A stretch of 58,626 nt of DNA, from NCBI GenBank assembly GCA_016223085.1, contig JACRPS010000014.1:14643-73268 (forward strand), written 5' to 3'. Origin of the DNA: Chloroflexota bacterium (GTDB lineage Bacteria; Chloroflexota; Anaerolineae; Aggregatilineales; Phototrophicaceae). Position numbers and translations under genes: made by a program. Each line of letters begins with the position of its first letter. The first letter of the stretch is position 1. The notes below the pieces were generated by a model. The model saw only the letters and a program-made list of their open reading frames with translations, did not search any database and was not told the origin of the DNA. Positions 46,282 to 57,000 of the stretch are shown here, piece after piece.

Positions 46282-47307
46282 CTAAACTGCCTGCGTACTC
46301 TGTCGTTCCACCAGATACGGATACAACACCCGTTGCTGAAGCGGTGTATCGGGATGCAGCATTAAATCGAGCAGATATTCCACGCTCTGACTGCCAAGCA
46401 TGTCAAAATTCTGGCGCATGGTGGTTAGGGGCGGCTCAAAGCAGGCGGCTTCGGGAATGTCATCGAAGCCGACCACCGACACATCATCCGGCACGCGCAG
46501 GCCGGCTTCCCGCAGCGCGCGCATCGCGCCGAGCGCCATCTGGTCGTTGCCGACAACCAGCGCCGTAAACTGGCAGTCGCTGTCCAGCAGGCGACGCGCG
46601 GCTTCGTAGCCGCTCCATGCTGTCCAGTCGCCTTCCTCGCTTCTTCCCGGCGTGATGCCAGCGGCCTTCAGCGTCTCAAGCCAGCTTTCGTGGCGAGCAA
46701 TTGCGCCGTGCCAGCGCAGCGGCCCGCTGATTTCGCAGATGTGGCGGTGCCCCAGGTCAATCAGATGCTGGGTCGCAATCTGGCTGCCGTGCCGCTGGTT
46801 AATCACCACCGACGGGGTGGTGGAACCCAGCGGCGTATCAATCATCACAAATGGAATGCCGCCGCACAGGTCAACCAGTTCTTCGTACTGCACGCCGATC
46901 ACCGGCGTGACCATAATCAGACCGTCCACCAGCCGTCCGCTTAAACTGTTGATCGCGGCCCGTATCTCATCGAGGCTCATCTCGCCAATGTTGGTGAGGA
47001 TGAGGTTGTAGCCCTGTTTGCGGGCGGCGCGCTCCACGTGCGCGACCATCTGCGAGGGGCCGTAATGGCCGCTGCCGAAGGTAATCACTTCGATGAGATT
47101 GGAGCGCCGCGTGACCAGGCTGCGCGCCACGTGATTCGGCTGGTAGTTTAATTCCTTGATCGCGCGCAGCACCCGGCGCCGGGTTTCTTTGGAGACATGG
47201 GGATTGTCGTTGACAACTCTGGATACGGTCTGGTACGAAACGTTGCAGTAATCAGCGACGTCGTGCAGCGTAACCCGTTTGATCTGGGAAGGTAATCGAG
47301 CCATCAT
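46282..47307 (-). CDS. LacI-family transcriptional regulator
   Basis: A 341-residue repressor-type protein. N-terminal helix-turn-helix and hinge: VTLHDVADYCNVSYQTVSRV then VSKETRRRVLRAIKELNYQP and NHVARSL. The rest is a periplasmic-binding-protein fold for the effector (SNLIEVITFG, VDGLIMVTPV, DDVSVVGFDDIPEA). It is divergent from a ribose-type sugar importer and most likely controls it and itself; two matching operators lie between them. The effector is presumably the transported sugar or a derivative. Confidence 0.9.
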   Translation of the reverse strand: MMARLPSQIKRVTLHDVADYCNVSYQTVSRVVNDNPHVSKETRRRVLRAIKELNYQPNHVARSLVTRRSNLIEVITFGSGHYGPSQMVAHVERAARKQGYNLILTNIGEMSLDEIRAAINSLSGRLVDGLIMVTPVIGVQYEELVDLCGGIPFVMIDTPLGSTTPSVVINQRHGSQIATQHLIDLGHRHICEISGPLRWHGAIARHESWLETLKAAGITPGRSEEGDWTAWSGYEAARRLLDSDCQFTALVVGNDQMALGAMRALREAGLRVPDDVSVVGFDDIPEAACFEPPLTTMRQNFDMLGSQSVEYLLDLMLHPDTPLQQRVLYPYLVERQSTQAV

Positions 47308-47318
47308 GACTCACAGGA

Positions 47319-47332
47319 TGTGAATGTTCACA
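47319..47332. promoter_or_regulatory. Operator 1 for the LacI-family regulator
   Basis: TGTGAA-TG-TTCACA, a perfect 6-2-6 dyad, 12 nt upstream of the regulator gene and downstream of its likely -10 (minus-strand TATAAT at 47354-47349). This position fits autorepression. Confidence 0.75.
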
Positions 47333-47481
47333 AACGCTATTGTGTTTGATTATAACCCCACTTACCAAAATCCACTGCAAGCTAATCACTGTGTTTGGCT
47401 GTTTCTTGTGTATTGTGCCTAAAGTTGAACTTTGTCCGGCGGCAACTGCTTGACCCTGCTGCCAGTCCATGTTATCGTATT

Positions 47482-47495
47482 TGTGAACCTTCACA
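47482..47495. promoter_or_regulatory. Operator 2 for the LacI-family regulator
   Basis: TGTGAA-CC-TTCACA, same half-sites and spacing as operator 1, 31 nt upstream of the importer ATPase gene, in its probable -35 region. The two dyads are 163 nt apart, allowing looping. Confidence 0.78.
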
Positions 47496-47526
47496 ACAAA
47501 TAGACTTGTTTGCGTAATTTTCTTTT

Positions 47527-49026
47527 ATGACACCACTGCTTGAAGCGGCTCGTATCACCAAACGATTCCCCGGCACAGTCGCGCTGGATGACGTGCAGTT
47601 TGAACTCCGGCGCGGCGAAATCCACGCGCTGATGGGCGAAAACGGCGCGGGGAAAAGCACGTTGATGAAAATCCTGTCGGGGGTTTACACGGCAGACAGC
47701 GGAGAAGTGCGGTTTGAGGGCCGACCGGTCGCGGCAGGCAATCCCCATCAGGCGCTGCAACTGGGCATTGCGATTGTTCACCAGGAACTGAGCGTGGTAC
47801 GCCCGTTGACGGTGGCGGAAAATATCTTTCCCGGACGTCTGCCGACCAATCGCTGGGGGATGGTCAATTACAACAAGTTGTTCAACGATGCCGGTCGCGT
47901 GCTTGAACAGCTCCAGGTCAGGATTGACCCTCGCCAGACAATGGACCGGCTGTCCATCGCCACCCAGCAGCTTGTCGAAATTGCCAAAGCGTTGTCCCTA
48001 AACTGTAAAGTGCTGATTCTGGACGAGCCAACCTCCGCGCTAACGGAACGCGAGGCGGAAATCCTGCTCGATCTGCTGCGCCGACTGGCCGCGAACGGCA
48101 CCGGCATTGTCTACATCAGCCACAAGCTGGACGAAGTGTTTAAACTGGCCGACCGGGTGACAGTGCTGCGCGACGGGCATTACATCGGCACGAAAGTGAT
48201 CGCCGAAACCACGCCAGATGAAGTGATTCGCATGATGGTCGGACGCGAACTGAGCGACCTGTATCCGGCCAGGAGCGCGGGGCAGGGCAAGCCGCTGCTC
48301 GAAGTCCGCAATCTGAGGCTGCCGGGACAGGCTGTCGGCAACAGTTTTCAGTTGTATGCCGGCGAGGTACTGGGCATTGCCGGGCTGATCGGCTCCGGGC
48401 GGACGGAACTGGCGCGAGCGATCTTCGGCGCTGACCCCATCGAAGCGGGCGAAATTCTGATGGAAGGCCAGCCGGTTCGGATTACGTCGCCGTCGCAGGC
48501 GATCAAGCTGGGTTTGGGCTACCTGCCGGAAGACCGCAAGGCGGCGGGGCTGTTCCTCGATATGGCGGTGAAGCTCAATATCGAGGCCGCCAATCTACCG
48601 GAAGTAACCCAGGGTGGCTTCATCAGTTCCCGGCGCGAAAAGTCGCTGGCGGAACACTACGTCAGACAGCTCAACATCAGTACGCCGGGGATCGAACAGG
48701 AAGTGCGGCGGTTAAGCGGCGGCAACCAGCAGAAAACGCTGGTCGCCAAGTGGCTGTCCATCCAGCCGCGTATCCTGATCGTGGATGAGCCGACGCGCGG
48801 GATTGATGTTGGCGCCAAACGGGAAATTCATTATTTACTACGGTCGCTGGCGCAGAACAACGTGGGTGTTATCATGATCTCGTCCGAACTGCCCGAAATC
48901 CTGGGCATGAGCGACCGAATACTGGTGATGCACGCCGGCCAGATCGTGGCGGAACTGGACGGCGGAACAGCGACCGAAGAACAGATTATGACCTACGCCA
49001 GCGGTCAACCAGTACAGGATAGATAA
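47527..49026 (+). CDS. Ribose-type sugar ABC transporter, ATPase (two ABC domains)
   Basis: A 499-residue CUT2-family ATPase with two fused nucleotide-binding domains. First: Walker A GENGAGKSTLMKILSGVY, the switch to VHQELSVVRPLTVAENIF, Walker B LILDEPTSALTEREAE. Second: the degenerate Walker A GLIGSGRTELARAIFGADP, signature LSGGNQQKTLVAKWL and ILIVDEPTRGIDVGAKREIH. This asymmetry is normal for RbsA-type proteins. No Shine-Dalgarno precedes the ATG. It starts an operon with permease and binding protein. Confidence 0.93.
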   Translation: MTPLLEAARITKRFPGTVALDDVQFELRRGEIHALMGENGAGKSTLMKILSGVYTADSGEVRFEGRPVAAGNPHQALQLGIAIVHQELSVVRPLTVAENIFPGRLPTNRWGMVNYNKLFNDAGRVLEQLQVRIDPRQTMDRLSIATQQLVEIAKALSLNCKVLILDEPTSALTEREAEILLDLLRRLAANGTGIVYISHKLDEVFKLADRVTVLRDGHYIGTKVIAETTPDEVIRMMVGRELSDLYPARSAGQGKPLLEVRNLRLPGQAVGNSFQLYAGEVLGIAGLIGSGRTELARAIFGADPIEAGEILMEGQPVRITSPSQAIKLGLGYLPEDRKAAGLFLDMAVKLNIEAANLPEVTQGGFISSRREKSLAEHYVRQLNISTPGIEQEVRRLSGGNQQKTLVAKWLSIQPRILIVDEPTRGIDVGAKREIHYLLRSLAQNNVGVIMISSELPEILGMSDRILVMHAGQIVAELDGGTATEEQIMTYASGQPVQDR

Positions 49027-49029
49027 GCC

Positions 49030-50049
49030 ATGCAAGCGACCAGTTCCGGCGAAATCCGCGTACCGGCAGAAGCGAGGACGTTCCAATCCGTCCTGCTGCG
49101 GCTGCTGCGCTTCCGTGAGTTCGCCCTCATTTTCCTGATTATCCTGATCGGTCTGGTACTCCAGGCGGCTACGGGCCGGTTCCTGACCACCGCCAACCTG
49201 AACGCGATCATGCTGGGGTTTGCCACCTCGGCCATCATCGTGGTGGGCATGACGGCGGCGCTGGTTTCCGGTGGCTTCGACCTGTCGGTTGGCTCAGTAT
49301 TTGCGCTCGGCGGGGTGACGGCAGCGATTGCGCTGCGCGCCAACATCCCGATTGGACTGAGCATCCTGATCGGTGTCGGGGTGGGGATGCTGGCGGGGTT
49401 TATTACCGGTACGATGATTACCCGTGCCGGCATCAACCCGTTTATTTCCACGCTGGGCATGATGAGCATCGCGCGCGGTGCGGGTTATGCCATTACCGAG
49501 GGGTCACCGCTGGCGAACCTGCCGAAAGAGTTTTTTGTGTTTGGGCAGGGGCAGATGCTGGGCATCCCCAATCTGGTGGTGATCGCGCTGGTGATCGTCT
49601 TCGTCGGTGACATCCTGATGCGGCGGTCGGCCCTGTTCCGCCAGATTTATTACGTCGGCGGGAATGAGGATGCGGCGCGGCTGTCGGGCATCAACGTCAA
49701 CCGGGTGAAACTGGGCGTATATACGCTGTCCGGGCTGCTGGCGGCGCTGGCCGGCGTGCTGTCTGTCTCGCGCTTCACAGTCGCAGACCCCGGCGCCGGT
49801 ACTGGCGAAGAACTGCGTATTATCGCCGCCTGTATTATCGGCGGTTGTAGCCTACAGGGTGGCAAAGGTACGGTCTTTGGCGGCCTGCTGGGATTGATCT
49901 TCGTGGGCTTCATCAACAATGGTATGGTGCTGCTGCGGGTGCCGGTGTACTGGCAAACGCTGGCGATGGGTGTGATTTTGCTCCTGGCTGTTGGTTTTGA
50001 TACGTTGAGCCAGCGCCTGCAGGCGCGCGCTCGGCGAGCCAAAACGTAA
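49030..50049 (+). CDS. Ribose-type sugar ABC transporter, permease
   Basis: A 339-residue RbsC-type permease with 8-10 hydrophobic segments. Landmarks: ATSAIIVVGMTAALVSGGFD (with the LSVGSV following), ITRAGINPFISTLGMMSIAR, YVGGNEDAARLSGINVNRVK (cytoplasmic coupling loop) and AACIIGGCSLQGGKGTVFGG. The start codon is 3 nt after the ATPase stop. It forms the channel with itself or as a dimer. The sugar specificity is not apparent. Confidence 0.92.
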   Translation: MQATSSGEIRVPAEARTFQSVLLRLLRFREFALIFLIILIGLVLQAATGRFLTTANLNAIMLGFATSAIIVVGMTAALVSGGFDLSVGSVFALGGVTAAIALRANIPIGLSILIGVGVGMLAGFITGTMITRAGINPFISTLGMMSIARGAGYAITEGSPLANLPKEFFVFGQGQMLGIPNLVVIALVIVFVGDILMRRSALFRQIYYVGGNEDAARLSGINVNRVKLGVYTLSGLLAALAGVLSVSRFTVADPGAGTGEELRIIAACIIGGCSLQGGKGTVFGGLLGLIFVGFINNGMVLLRVPVYWQTLAMGVILLLAVGFDTLSQRLQARARRAKT

Positions 50050-50083
50050 AGGGTTTTTTATTTAGCGCAAGGGGGTTACTCCG

Positions 50084-51079
50084 ATGAATCGTCGAGATTT
50101 TTTGAAGGCCGGCAGCGTGACGGCTGCTGCCGCTGCGGCTTGTCTGGCGCTGCCGGGCGGGATGAAAGTCGCCCGCGCGCAGGGCGATGAAACCTATTAC
50201 ATGGTGACGTTTGTTTCCGGCATTGATTACTGGAAAGACTGCTTCCGGGGCATGGAAGATGCCGCCGCCGAACTGGGCGTGAAGGCCGTGTACACCGGCA
50301 CGCCGGAAAATGACATCACTGCCGAAGCGCGGGTGGTGGACGAGGTGGCCGGGCAGAACCCTGCCGGTATTCTGGTGACGTGCGCCAATCCCGATGGCCT
50401 GAAGCCTTCGATTGACGCTGCCGTTGACGCCGGTATCCCGGTGGTGACGTTTGATGCCGACTCTCCCCTGAGTAAGCGGTATTCGTTTGTGGGCACGGGT
50501 AACTACTATGCCGGTGTAGTGGCCGCGCGCTATCTCGGGCCGATTGTGGGCTCGGGCCGGGTGGCGATTTCCAGCGTGACGGCGCAGTTGAACCATGTGC
50601 AGCGGCGGCAGGGTTTCATTGATACTCTGGCAGCGGAATTCCCGGACGTGACCACCGCCGATGATCTGATTATTGACGATCAGAATAACTCGACGGTGGC
50701 GGCGCAGGGGATGGCCGCGCTGCTCCAGGCTGCCCCCGACATCAAGGGCATCTTTGCGACGGACGCGCTGGGCGCGGTTGGTGTGGCACAGGCCGTGCGC
50801 GAAGCGGGTCTGGGCGAGCAGATCAAGATCATCGGCTTCGACTATGACGAAGGCACGCTCGACCTGATTGACAGCGGCCAACTGGGCGCAACGCTGGCGC
50901 AGGGCACGTGGCAGATGGGTTACTGGGGGCTGAAGATGCTGCACGCCGTCCGTAACGGCATGATTAAGTCGGTGTCGGACTGGCAGGCCGCCGGCATTTC
51001 GCCGCTGCCGCCGAACGTGGATACCGGTGTAGTGGTTATCACGGCGGAAAACAGCCAGTACTGGCGCAAGCAGTCGTAA
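50084..51079 (+). CDS. Ribose-type sugar ABC transporter, substrate-binding protein (Tat signal)
   Basis: A 331-residue type I periplasmic binding protein. The N-terminus MNRRDFLKAGSVTAAAAAA carries a twin-arginine motif (RRDFLK), so it is exported folded. It continues with ACLALPGGMKVARAQ as the likely cleavage region. Sugar-binding landmarks: DAAAELGVKAVYTG, DAGIPVVTFDADSPLSKRYS, KGIFATDALGAVGVAQAV and GFDYDEGTLDLIDSGQLGAT. AAGGGGG precedes the ATG. A terminator follows 54 nt after the stop. Confidence 0.92.
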   Translation: MNRRDFLKAGSVTAAAAAACLALPGGMKVARAQGDETYYMVTFVSGIDYWKDCFRGMEDAAAELGVKAVYTGTPENDITAEARVVDEVAGQNPAGILVTCANPDGLKPSIDAAVDAGIPVVTFDADSPLSKRYSFVGTGNYYAGVVAARYLGPIVGSGRVAISSVTAQLNHVQRRQGFIDTLAAEFPDVTTADDLIIDDQNNSTVAAQGMAALLQAAPDIKGIFATDALGAVGVAQAVREAGLGEQIKIIGFDYDEGTLDLIDSGQLGATLAQGTWQMGYWGLKMLHAVRNGMIKSVSDWQAAGISPLPPNVDTGVVVITAENSQYWRKQS

Positions 51080-51132
51080 GCAGCAACCGCATAGCCAGAG
51101 ACAATCCGGCTGTCCCCGGCCTGGGTCAACAA

Positions 51133-51168
51133 AAAAGCACCCGTTCCGATTTCCCGGCGGGTGCTTTT
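51133..51168. terminator. Bidirectional intrinsic terminator
   Basis: Stem AAAAGCACCCG / CGGGTGCTTTT with A and T flanks on the two sides; serves the sugar importer operon on plus and possibly the convergent secreted-protein gene on minus. Confidence 0.88.
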
Positions 51169-51209
51169 CTTGCGGAATACCCGCAATCGTGAAGCTGCTG
51201 CTGACTGAG

Positions 51210-54059
51210 CTATTGCAGCGGAACGGGCGCAGCCAGGTCAAAGCTGCTGCCCACTAACACAAGATCGGCAATGTTGATCTGACTGTCGCGGTTGAGATCG
51301 CTGTTTGGTGCCAGACTGGCTTCAACGCCGTAGTTGGCGCTGATATAGGTGGCATCTACCAGGTCAATTTTAGCGCTGCCATCCACATCGCCTACGACCA
51401 GTTCATCTGTGCCCAGATCAATGACCGAGCCATCAGCCTGAACCTGCACCGCCTGTTCCATTGCCAACGCCTGGGGCGCGCTGATTCGGAGCAGATAGGT
51501 GCCAACCGGCACATCGGTAAAGCGGTATGTGCCGGTGCTGCCGGTGCTAACGGCTACCTCCGCACCGGACTGTGTAACCAGCGTCACGTTGATGCCAGAA
51601 TGGTCGGTGAGGCCGGGGTAGGTGATAGTGCCGGTGATTTCGCTACGGCTGGCGACGGTCGCGGTCGGCTGAACAGCCGTTGGTGAGGCAAGGATACTGG
51701 TAGCAGTTGCCGGCACTACGGTGGCCGTCGGCACAGAGGGTGTTGGCGTCACGTTCTGGTTGAAGCCGCCGTTAATAACCTGCAATGCGGTGCTGCGCCC
51801 GGTGGGGCTGGCCGCCTGCGCGGCACAGACCAGGCTGCTGCTCCCAGCAGACAGGACGGTGTAGCGCAGGCCAAAAGCTGCGATACTACCGTTGATCGGC
51901 TGCTGCGGGCGGACACGGGTGGCAGCGACCGTCCAGGAACCATCGGAACGGAAGCCCTGATCGACAAAAAAGCTGTTGTTGTCGTTGAAGCCATCGCCGC
52001 CAAAATGGGCGCTGCCTTTCAGCACGGCAGGGTCTACACGGCAGATCACTTCCACACCATATACGTTATTCACATTCAGCAGTCGCAGGGTTACATCTAC
52101 CGTTGCCCCTACCGTAGCGGCGGGCGGGACGACCTCCACCTGTAGCGCCGGAGACGATGGCATCTGTGTCTGAACGGGAGTAGGCGACGGCGGTGCCGGG
52201 CTGGCCGTTGATGGTGCGGTCGTTGCCGTCACCGCTGGAACGATGCCTGTCGGCGTCGCTGTCGGTGGCAGGCGCGTCGGTGTGACTGGCAACGAGGTAG
52301 GGGTGACCGTCGGTAGCACACGGGTCGGTGATGGCGGCGGTGTCGTTGGGGTCGGCGTGGCAGTCGGCAGGCGCAGGGTGGGCGTAGCAGTTGGCTGCGG
52401 TGGCGTGCTGGTCGGGGTCACCGGCGCGGGAGTTACTGGCGGCGCGACGGTGCCGCTGTGTTTCAAAACAAACAGTTCGCCGCCATTCCCCTCGACGATC
52501 ACCAGGCCGTCACTGACGTAGGTATAGCGCGGTCGAAGCCCTTCGCTGTAGGCGCTGCGTACCGGGGTAGGTGGATCCATCACGTTCCAATAGACCCACC
52601 AGCCCGGGCCGGTCCAACTGCGAGTGTCACCAAATAGCGCCAGGTTACAGGTTGTCCAGTGCGTCACTTTGTCGTAGCTGCTGCACGAGGTCATCCGGCG
52701 AATCACGCCTGGATGATTCTGGGTACGGATGGGGGCGCTGTAGGTTAAGCCCAGGTTGCTGGAGCGATCAATGATCCGCGTGCTGGAACTGATTCCCCAG
52801 TGGGCGTAAAAGATCGTATCACCCGCCATTGTCAGCGGTGTTTGCTCGTCAGTGATGTGAACCGAGGAGTTAGTGAACTGCACAAAACGCAAATCGCCCG
52901 CCACCAGGTTGGGCACCGTCTGGTTGTCGAGTACCATTTCACCTAGATGCGAGTCCCAACGACCATCGGGCGGGTTGCTTTGGCCGCTGCGGAAAAGCTG
53001 GTAAGCGACCATTTTGCCACCCGGCACAACGCGGACAACCGGAACCGGTCCGACATCAATATAAGGCGAACCGTTCACCAGGTCCTCAACCCCACCATAA
53101 CCCACAGCGGGGATAAACGCTTCCTGTCCTGTATCCAGGCTAAGCGCAAATAGATTTTTGAGCTGGGGCCGGCTCTGGAGATATGCCCGGATTTCCGCGT
53201 TGGTGTTTGGATACATGCCACCCTTGCCAGGGCCACTCCATAACTCGTTATTGTTGAGGCGCATCCGTAGGAAAACAACACCAGGCTGTTCGGCGACAAC
53301 CGGCCAGTAGCCGTCAAATTCGTTGGGGAACCCTGCCGGGTTTGGCGTCGGTTTCACGCGCCACCGGGCCTGTCCGTCGGCATTTTTAACGCCATGCACG
53401 TACAGATCGTTGGTGGCGTAGATGATGAGGTCGCGGCTGGGCGAATACGCCGGCGGGGTGGCGATGGGCGCGTTGGCGGAGTAGACCCAGGCTGCCGTCA
53501 TGTTCGTGGTATTCACTTTATGAAGCTGGCCGCTGTCGGTCACGGCGTAAACAAACTGCCCAACGAGCAGGACAGATTTGTTCAGAGGATTTCCGGCGTT
53601 GTAGTTCTGGAGCACCGCGCCGGTGCGGGTATCAATCTTGTAGACGCGCCCATCCGCCCCGTTAGCGTAGAGATAGCCGGTAGCGGGGTCATAGGCGGGT
53701 GTTGCATTAAAGCTGGTAATGCGGATATTCCAGGCCGGTCGTCCGTCCAGTTTGGACAGGGCGTACAGTCCCTGACTGCCGGCGGGGACGTAAACATAGC
53801 TGCCGCCGGTAATCGTCCGCGCTTCGCGGGGCGCATCGTAAGCATGACCGCCGGCGCCGCCGTTAGCATCCGGGCCATTCCACGTCCACAGCAGTCGCCA
53901 GGGTTCAAGTGGTTCCTCCGGGATATAGCCGGTGCGCTGCGCGTCGTGGGCGTCCTGCGTCCATTCCTGGCTGACCGTACCGGTTTGCGCCAAGGTTGCC
54001 TGCTGCCGGCTGATCGCCAGCAGCAGGGTTATCAAGAGTATAAGATAACGTGATTTCAT
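51210..54059 (-). CDS. Secreted propeller-like protein with cohesin-like and dockerin modules
   Basis: A 949-residue secreted protein. The ATG at 54059 follows AAGGAAG by 7 nt; a GTG before it is possible. Order: signal peptide (to about residue 25, LAISRQQATLAQ), PQQ-like beta-propeller repeats (~30-540; units such as GGSYVYVPAGSQGLYALSKL), a Thr/Pro linker (~540-637), a cohesin-like domain (~640-765; VEVVPPAATVGATVDVTLRL, YGVEVICRVDPAVL), a second Thr/Pro linker, a carboxypeptidase-regulatory-like domain (~808-885; GTYRFTDVPVGTYLLRISAP) and a C-terminal type I dockerin (~891-941) with two calcium loops, DVDGSAKIDLVD and DLNRDSQINIAD. The last five modules match the next gene. Carbohydrate or cell-surface display role is inferred. 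Confidence 0.8.
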   Translation of the reverse strand: MKSRYLILLITLLLAISRQQATLAQTGTVSQEWTQDAHDAQRTGYIPEEPLEPWRLLWTWNGPDANGGAGGHAYDAPREARTITGGSYVYVPAGSQGLYALSKLDGRPAWNIRITSFNATPAYDPATGYLYANGADGRVYKIDTRTGAVLQNYNAGNPLNKSVLLVGQFVYAVTDSGQLHKVNTTNMTAAWVYSANAPIATPPAYSPSRDLIIYATNDLYVHGVKNADGQARWRVKPTPNPAGFPNEFDGYWPVVAEQPGVVFLRMRLNNNELWSGPGKGGMYPNTNAEIRAYLQSRPQLKNLFALSLDTGQEAFIPAVGYGGVEDLVNGSPYIDVGPVPVVRVVPGGKMVAYQLFRSGQSNPPDGRWDSHLGEMVLDNQTVPNLVAGDLRFVQFTNSSVHITDEQTPLTMAGDTIFYAHWGISSSTRIIDRSSNLGLTYSAPIRTQNHPGVIRRMTSCSSYDKVTHWTTCNLALFGDTRSWTGPGWWVYWNVMDPPTPVRSAYSEGLRPRYTYVSDGLVIVEGNGGELFVLKHSGTVAPPVTPAPVTPTSTPPQPTATPTLRLPTATPTPTTPPPSPTRVLPTVTPTSLPVTPTRLPPTATPTGIVPAVTATTAPSTASPAPPSPTPVQTQMPSSPALQVEVVPPAATVGATVDVTLRLLNVNNVYGVEVICRVDPAVLKGSAHFGGDGFNDNNSFFVDQGFRSDGSWTVAATRVRPQQPINGSIAAFGLRYTVLSAGSSSLVCAAQAASPTGRSTALQVINGGFNQNVTPTPSVPTATVVPATATSILASPTAVQPTATVASRSEITGTITYPGLTDHSGINVTLVTQSGAEVAVSTGSTGTYRFTDVPVGTYLLRISAPQALAMEQAVQVQADGSVIDLGTDELVVGDVDGSAKIDLVDATYISANYGVEASLAPNSDLNRDSQINIADLVLVGSSFDLAAPVPLQ

Positions 54060-54081
54060 CACTTACTTCCTTAATCATTAG

Positions 54082-57000
54082 CTACTGCATCGGCACGGGC
54101 GAGGCAAGGCCGAAGTAATTCCCGACCAGCACCAGGTCGAGGATATTAATCCGGTTGTCCCGGTTGAGATCGGCAGTGGGGAACAGCGTACCTTCCAGCC
54201 CGTAGTTGGCGCTGACAAAGGTGGCATCGGTCACGTCAATCACGCCGCTGCCATCAATGTCGCCCATGACTAGCAGATCGGTTCCCAGGTCAACAGCCGC
54301 GCCGTTTTTATCCACCAACACTGCCTGTTCCAGCACCAGCGCCTGTGGTGCGCGGATGCGCACATAATATGTGCCCAGCGGCACATCGGTAAAGCGGTAA
54401 GCGCCGCTGCTGCCGGTTGTCACTTCGACCAGCGTTCTGTCAGCCGACGCCAGCGAAACCGTGATACCGTTGTGGTCATCCCGCCCCGGATAGTTGGCGA
54501 TACCCGCAATTGTGCTGCTGCCGGACGGCGTGACGGTCGGAACGATGATCGTTGGGGTGGCGGTCGGTGCCAGCGTCGGCGGGACCGGCGTCGGAGAGGG
54601 TACGGTCGGTTGGTTGTAATTGGCGCTTACGGTTTGCTGCATCACTTCCCGACCTTTGGTATCAACCAGCCGGACCGGGCAGGTGATGGTTGTATTGCCC
54701 GGAGCGGCGATGGTATAGCGCAGGCTGAAGGCCACCATGCTGCCGCTGATCGGCTTATTGGGCCGGACGCGGGTAGCCGCAACCGTCCAGCTACCATCCG
54801 CAGCGCGGAAGCCCTGATTTACAAACAGGCTGTTGCGGTCATTAAAACCGTCACTGCCAACGTAATTTACCCCCACAAGCACAGTCGGATTCACCGTGCA
54901 GGTAACTTCCATACCAAACACGTTCGAGATATTTACCAGGTTAAAAATCACATCCAATGTGGAGCCAGGGCTGCCCACCGGCGGGTTAATGTCCAGCCGT
55001 ACGCCCGGCTGGCCGGGGATGCTGGTTGGCACTGGCGTTGTCGCCGGCGGCACTGCGCTCGGCGTGAGCGTTGCCGGCGCGGCTGTTACCGTTGGCGGAA
55101 GGCGCGTGGGGGTAGCGGTAGACGCGGATAGCGTGTTTGTCGGTGGCACGCGCGTGGGCGTGGCGCTCGGCATTACCGGCGTGCTGGATGGCAGCACGGT
55201 CACCGTTGGCGCAATCGGCGTTGGTGTAGCCGTCGCAGTGGCCGTGCCAGGAACACGAGTGGGCGTACTGGTTACAGTTGGGGTGCGGGTGGCGCCGCTG
55301 GTCGGGGTTGGCGTAGGCTGGTTGCCCGGTCGAATTTTGATCGCTACGTCCTTCGTCAGATTGCTGACGGGAACAACGATCTGGCTGTTATTCGCCGTGA
55401 CTGTGCCGCCGTTGGTGATTTGCCCGGTGTAGGTATCCCAGATTTCAATGCTGTAGCTGCCGGCGGCCATACCTGGAATGGTAAACGTGGCCGACAGCGG
55501 GGCCGGTACGCCAGTCTGGTCCCAGCGTGCGTTACCCTTGTTCTGCACCCAGGCGTAAGTCTCTGTGCCGTTGGCGGCGCGCATTGCCAGCACGCGCAAG
55601 GCGGGATTGCTGGCGTTAATCGTTTCGGAAGTCAGGCGCACATCCGCCGTTGAAAGATAAACAAAGCCTTTACCGGCATAATCCACCCCCCGGAAGAAAT
55701 CGCTGGCAATCTTGGCCTCTGCGTATTTCGTGGCCGTAAACGCGGCTGACTGTTGATTAAAGTACCAGTCAATCGGGGCCATGCCTATCGGAGAAAACAG
55801 CCCGGCCCAGCGCATGTCATGAGCCGCTTTTGGCTGTGGATTGGCTTCGTTCCAGTTGGTCGTGCCAGTGTCCAGTTCGGCCCACAAAATCGGCCTCGGC
55901 CCACCCTGCCAGGATGAGCCATCCCCCAGCCCCAGGCCGCACTGCTGCGCGTTGCTGGTGCGCAAACACTGGGCAAAGCGGTAGACAAAATTGGCCGCGT
56001 CGTAGGTGAGGTCGGCGCTATAACGCGAGATCATCATGTAGTCGTGATAGGTGGCGATGTCAAAGGCTGGCGATGTCCAGAAGGCCGGACTCCAGGCCTG
56101 CGACCCCTGAGAAGTCGTGCGCAGGTGGCGGTAAGCATCTACCTGCTGCTGGTACTGACTGTAGGCCTGATAGAAGTTATAAACGTCTGACGATGTGGAC
56201 ACGTGGCCGTGTTCGTTCCAGAGTTCCCAGGCGAGAATGGCTGTGGAATAGCCCCAGCGCGCGACGCGGTAGCGGAAGTTCCGCTGCCAGTAGCGCAAGC
56301 GCGCCGGGTCGCTCCAGCTTGCGGGAGTGGCGTTGTTGACAGACGCATCCCATATCCAGTAGGGATCGCCATGCGAACACAACAGAATGTAGACGCCGTT
56401 GCGTTCGGCAGCCTCGATGATTTTGTCCTCTTCATAGTTGCCGCGTTGGTTCATCTGTGTCCCCTTCGGAATCGTGTTGAGGTCAATGCCGCGATCCTGA
56501 GGGTTAAAATCATCGGGGTACTTGTAGGCGTCAAAGTGGCCTTCGACGGTTAACGCATAGCCATCGTTCTGGTCCCAGATGCGGGTCAGGTTGATACCGT
56601 TGCGGCCAAATTCGTTGAAGGTGTTGTCATAGTCCAGGCTGCGCAGCGCCGAGCCAGGCATCCACCACTGACGGCCCGCCGAGTTGGGGATGAAACTTTC
56701 ACCGTTGGAAAATTCCAGAAAACGCGGATCACGCGGGGAAACACGGATGAAACCTTTCGAGGACGATGCTAGCGACTGGAATTGCAGCGTCCCCGAAGCC
56801 GGATAACGGGATGAGCCACTGCGGTCTGCAACCGTAATGTAGTAGCTGTAAGTGCCGGTTTCTTCCGGCGCGAACCGCAGTTTCCAGGCAAAATTGGTAG
56901 TCGGCGTCATCATAGCCTGTGTTGTGCCGCTGCGGACGTAGTCCTGATAATAAAAAGCGGGAATCACCTGTTCACGGCCTGATGGCGCGATAAAGTGACC

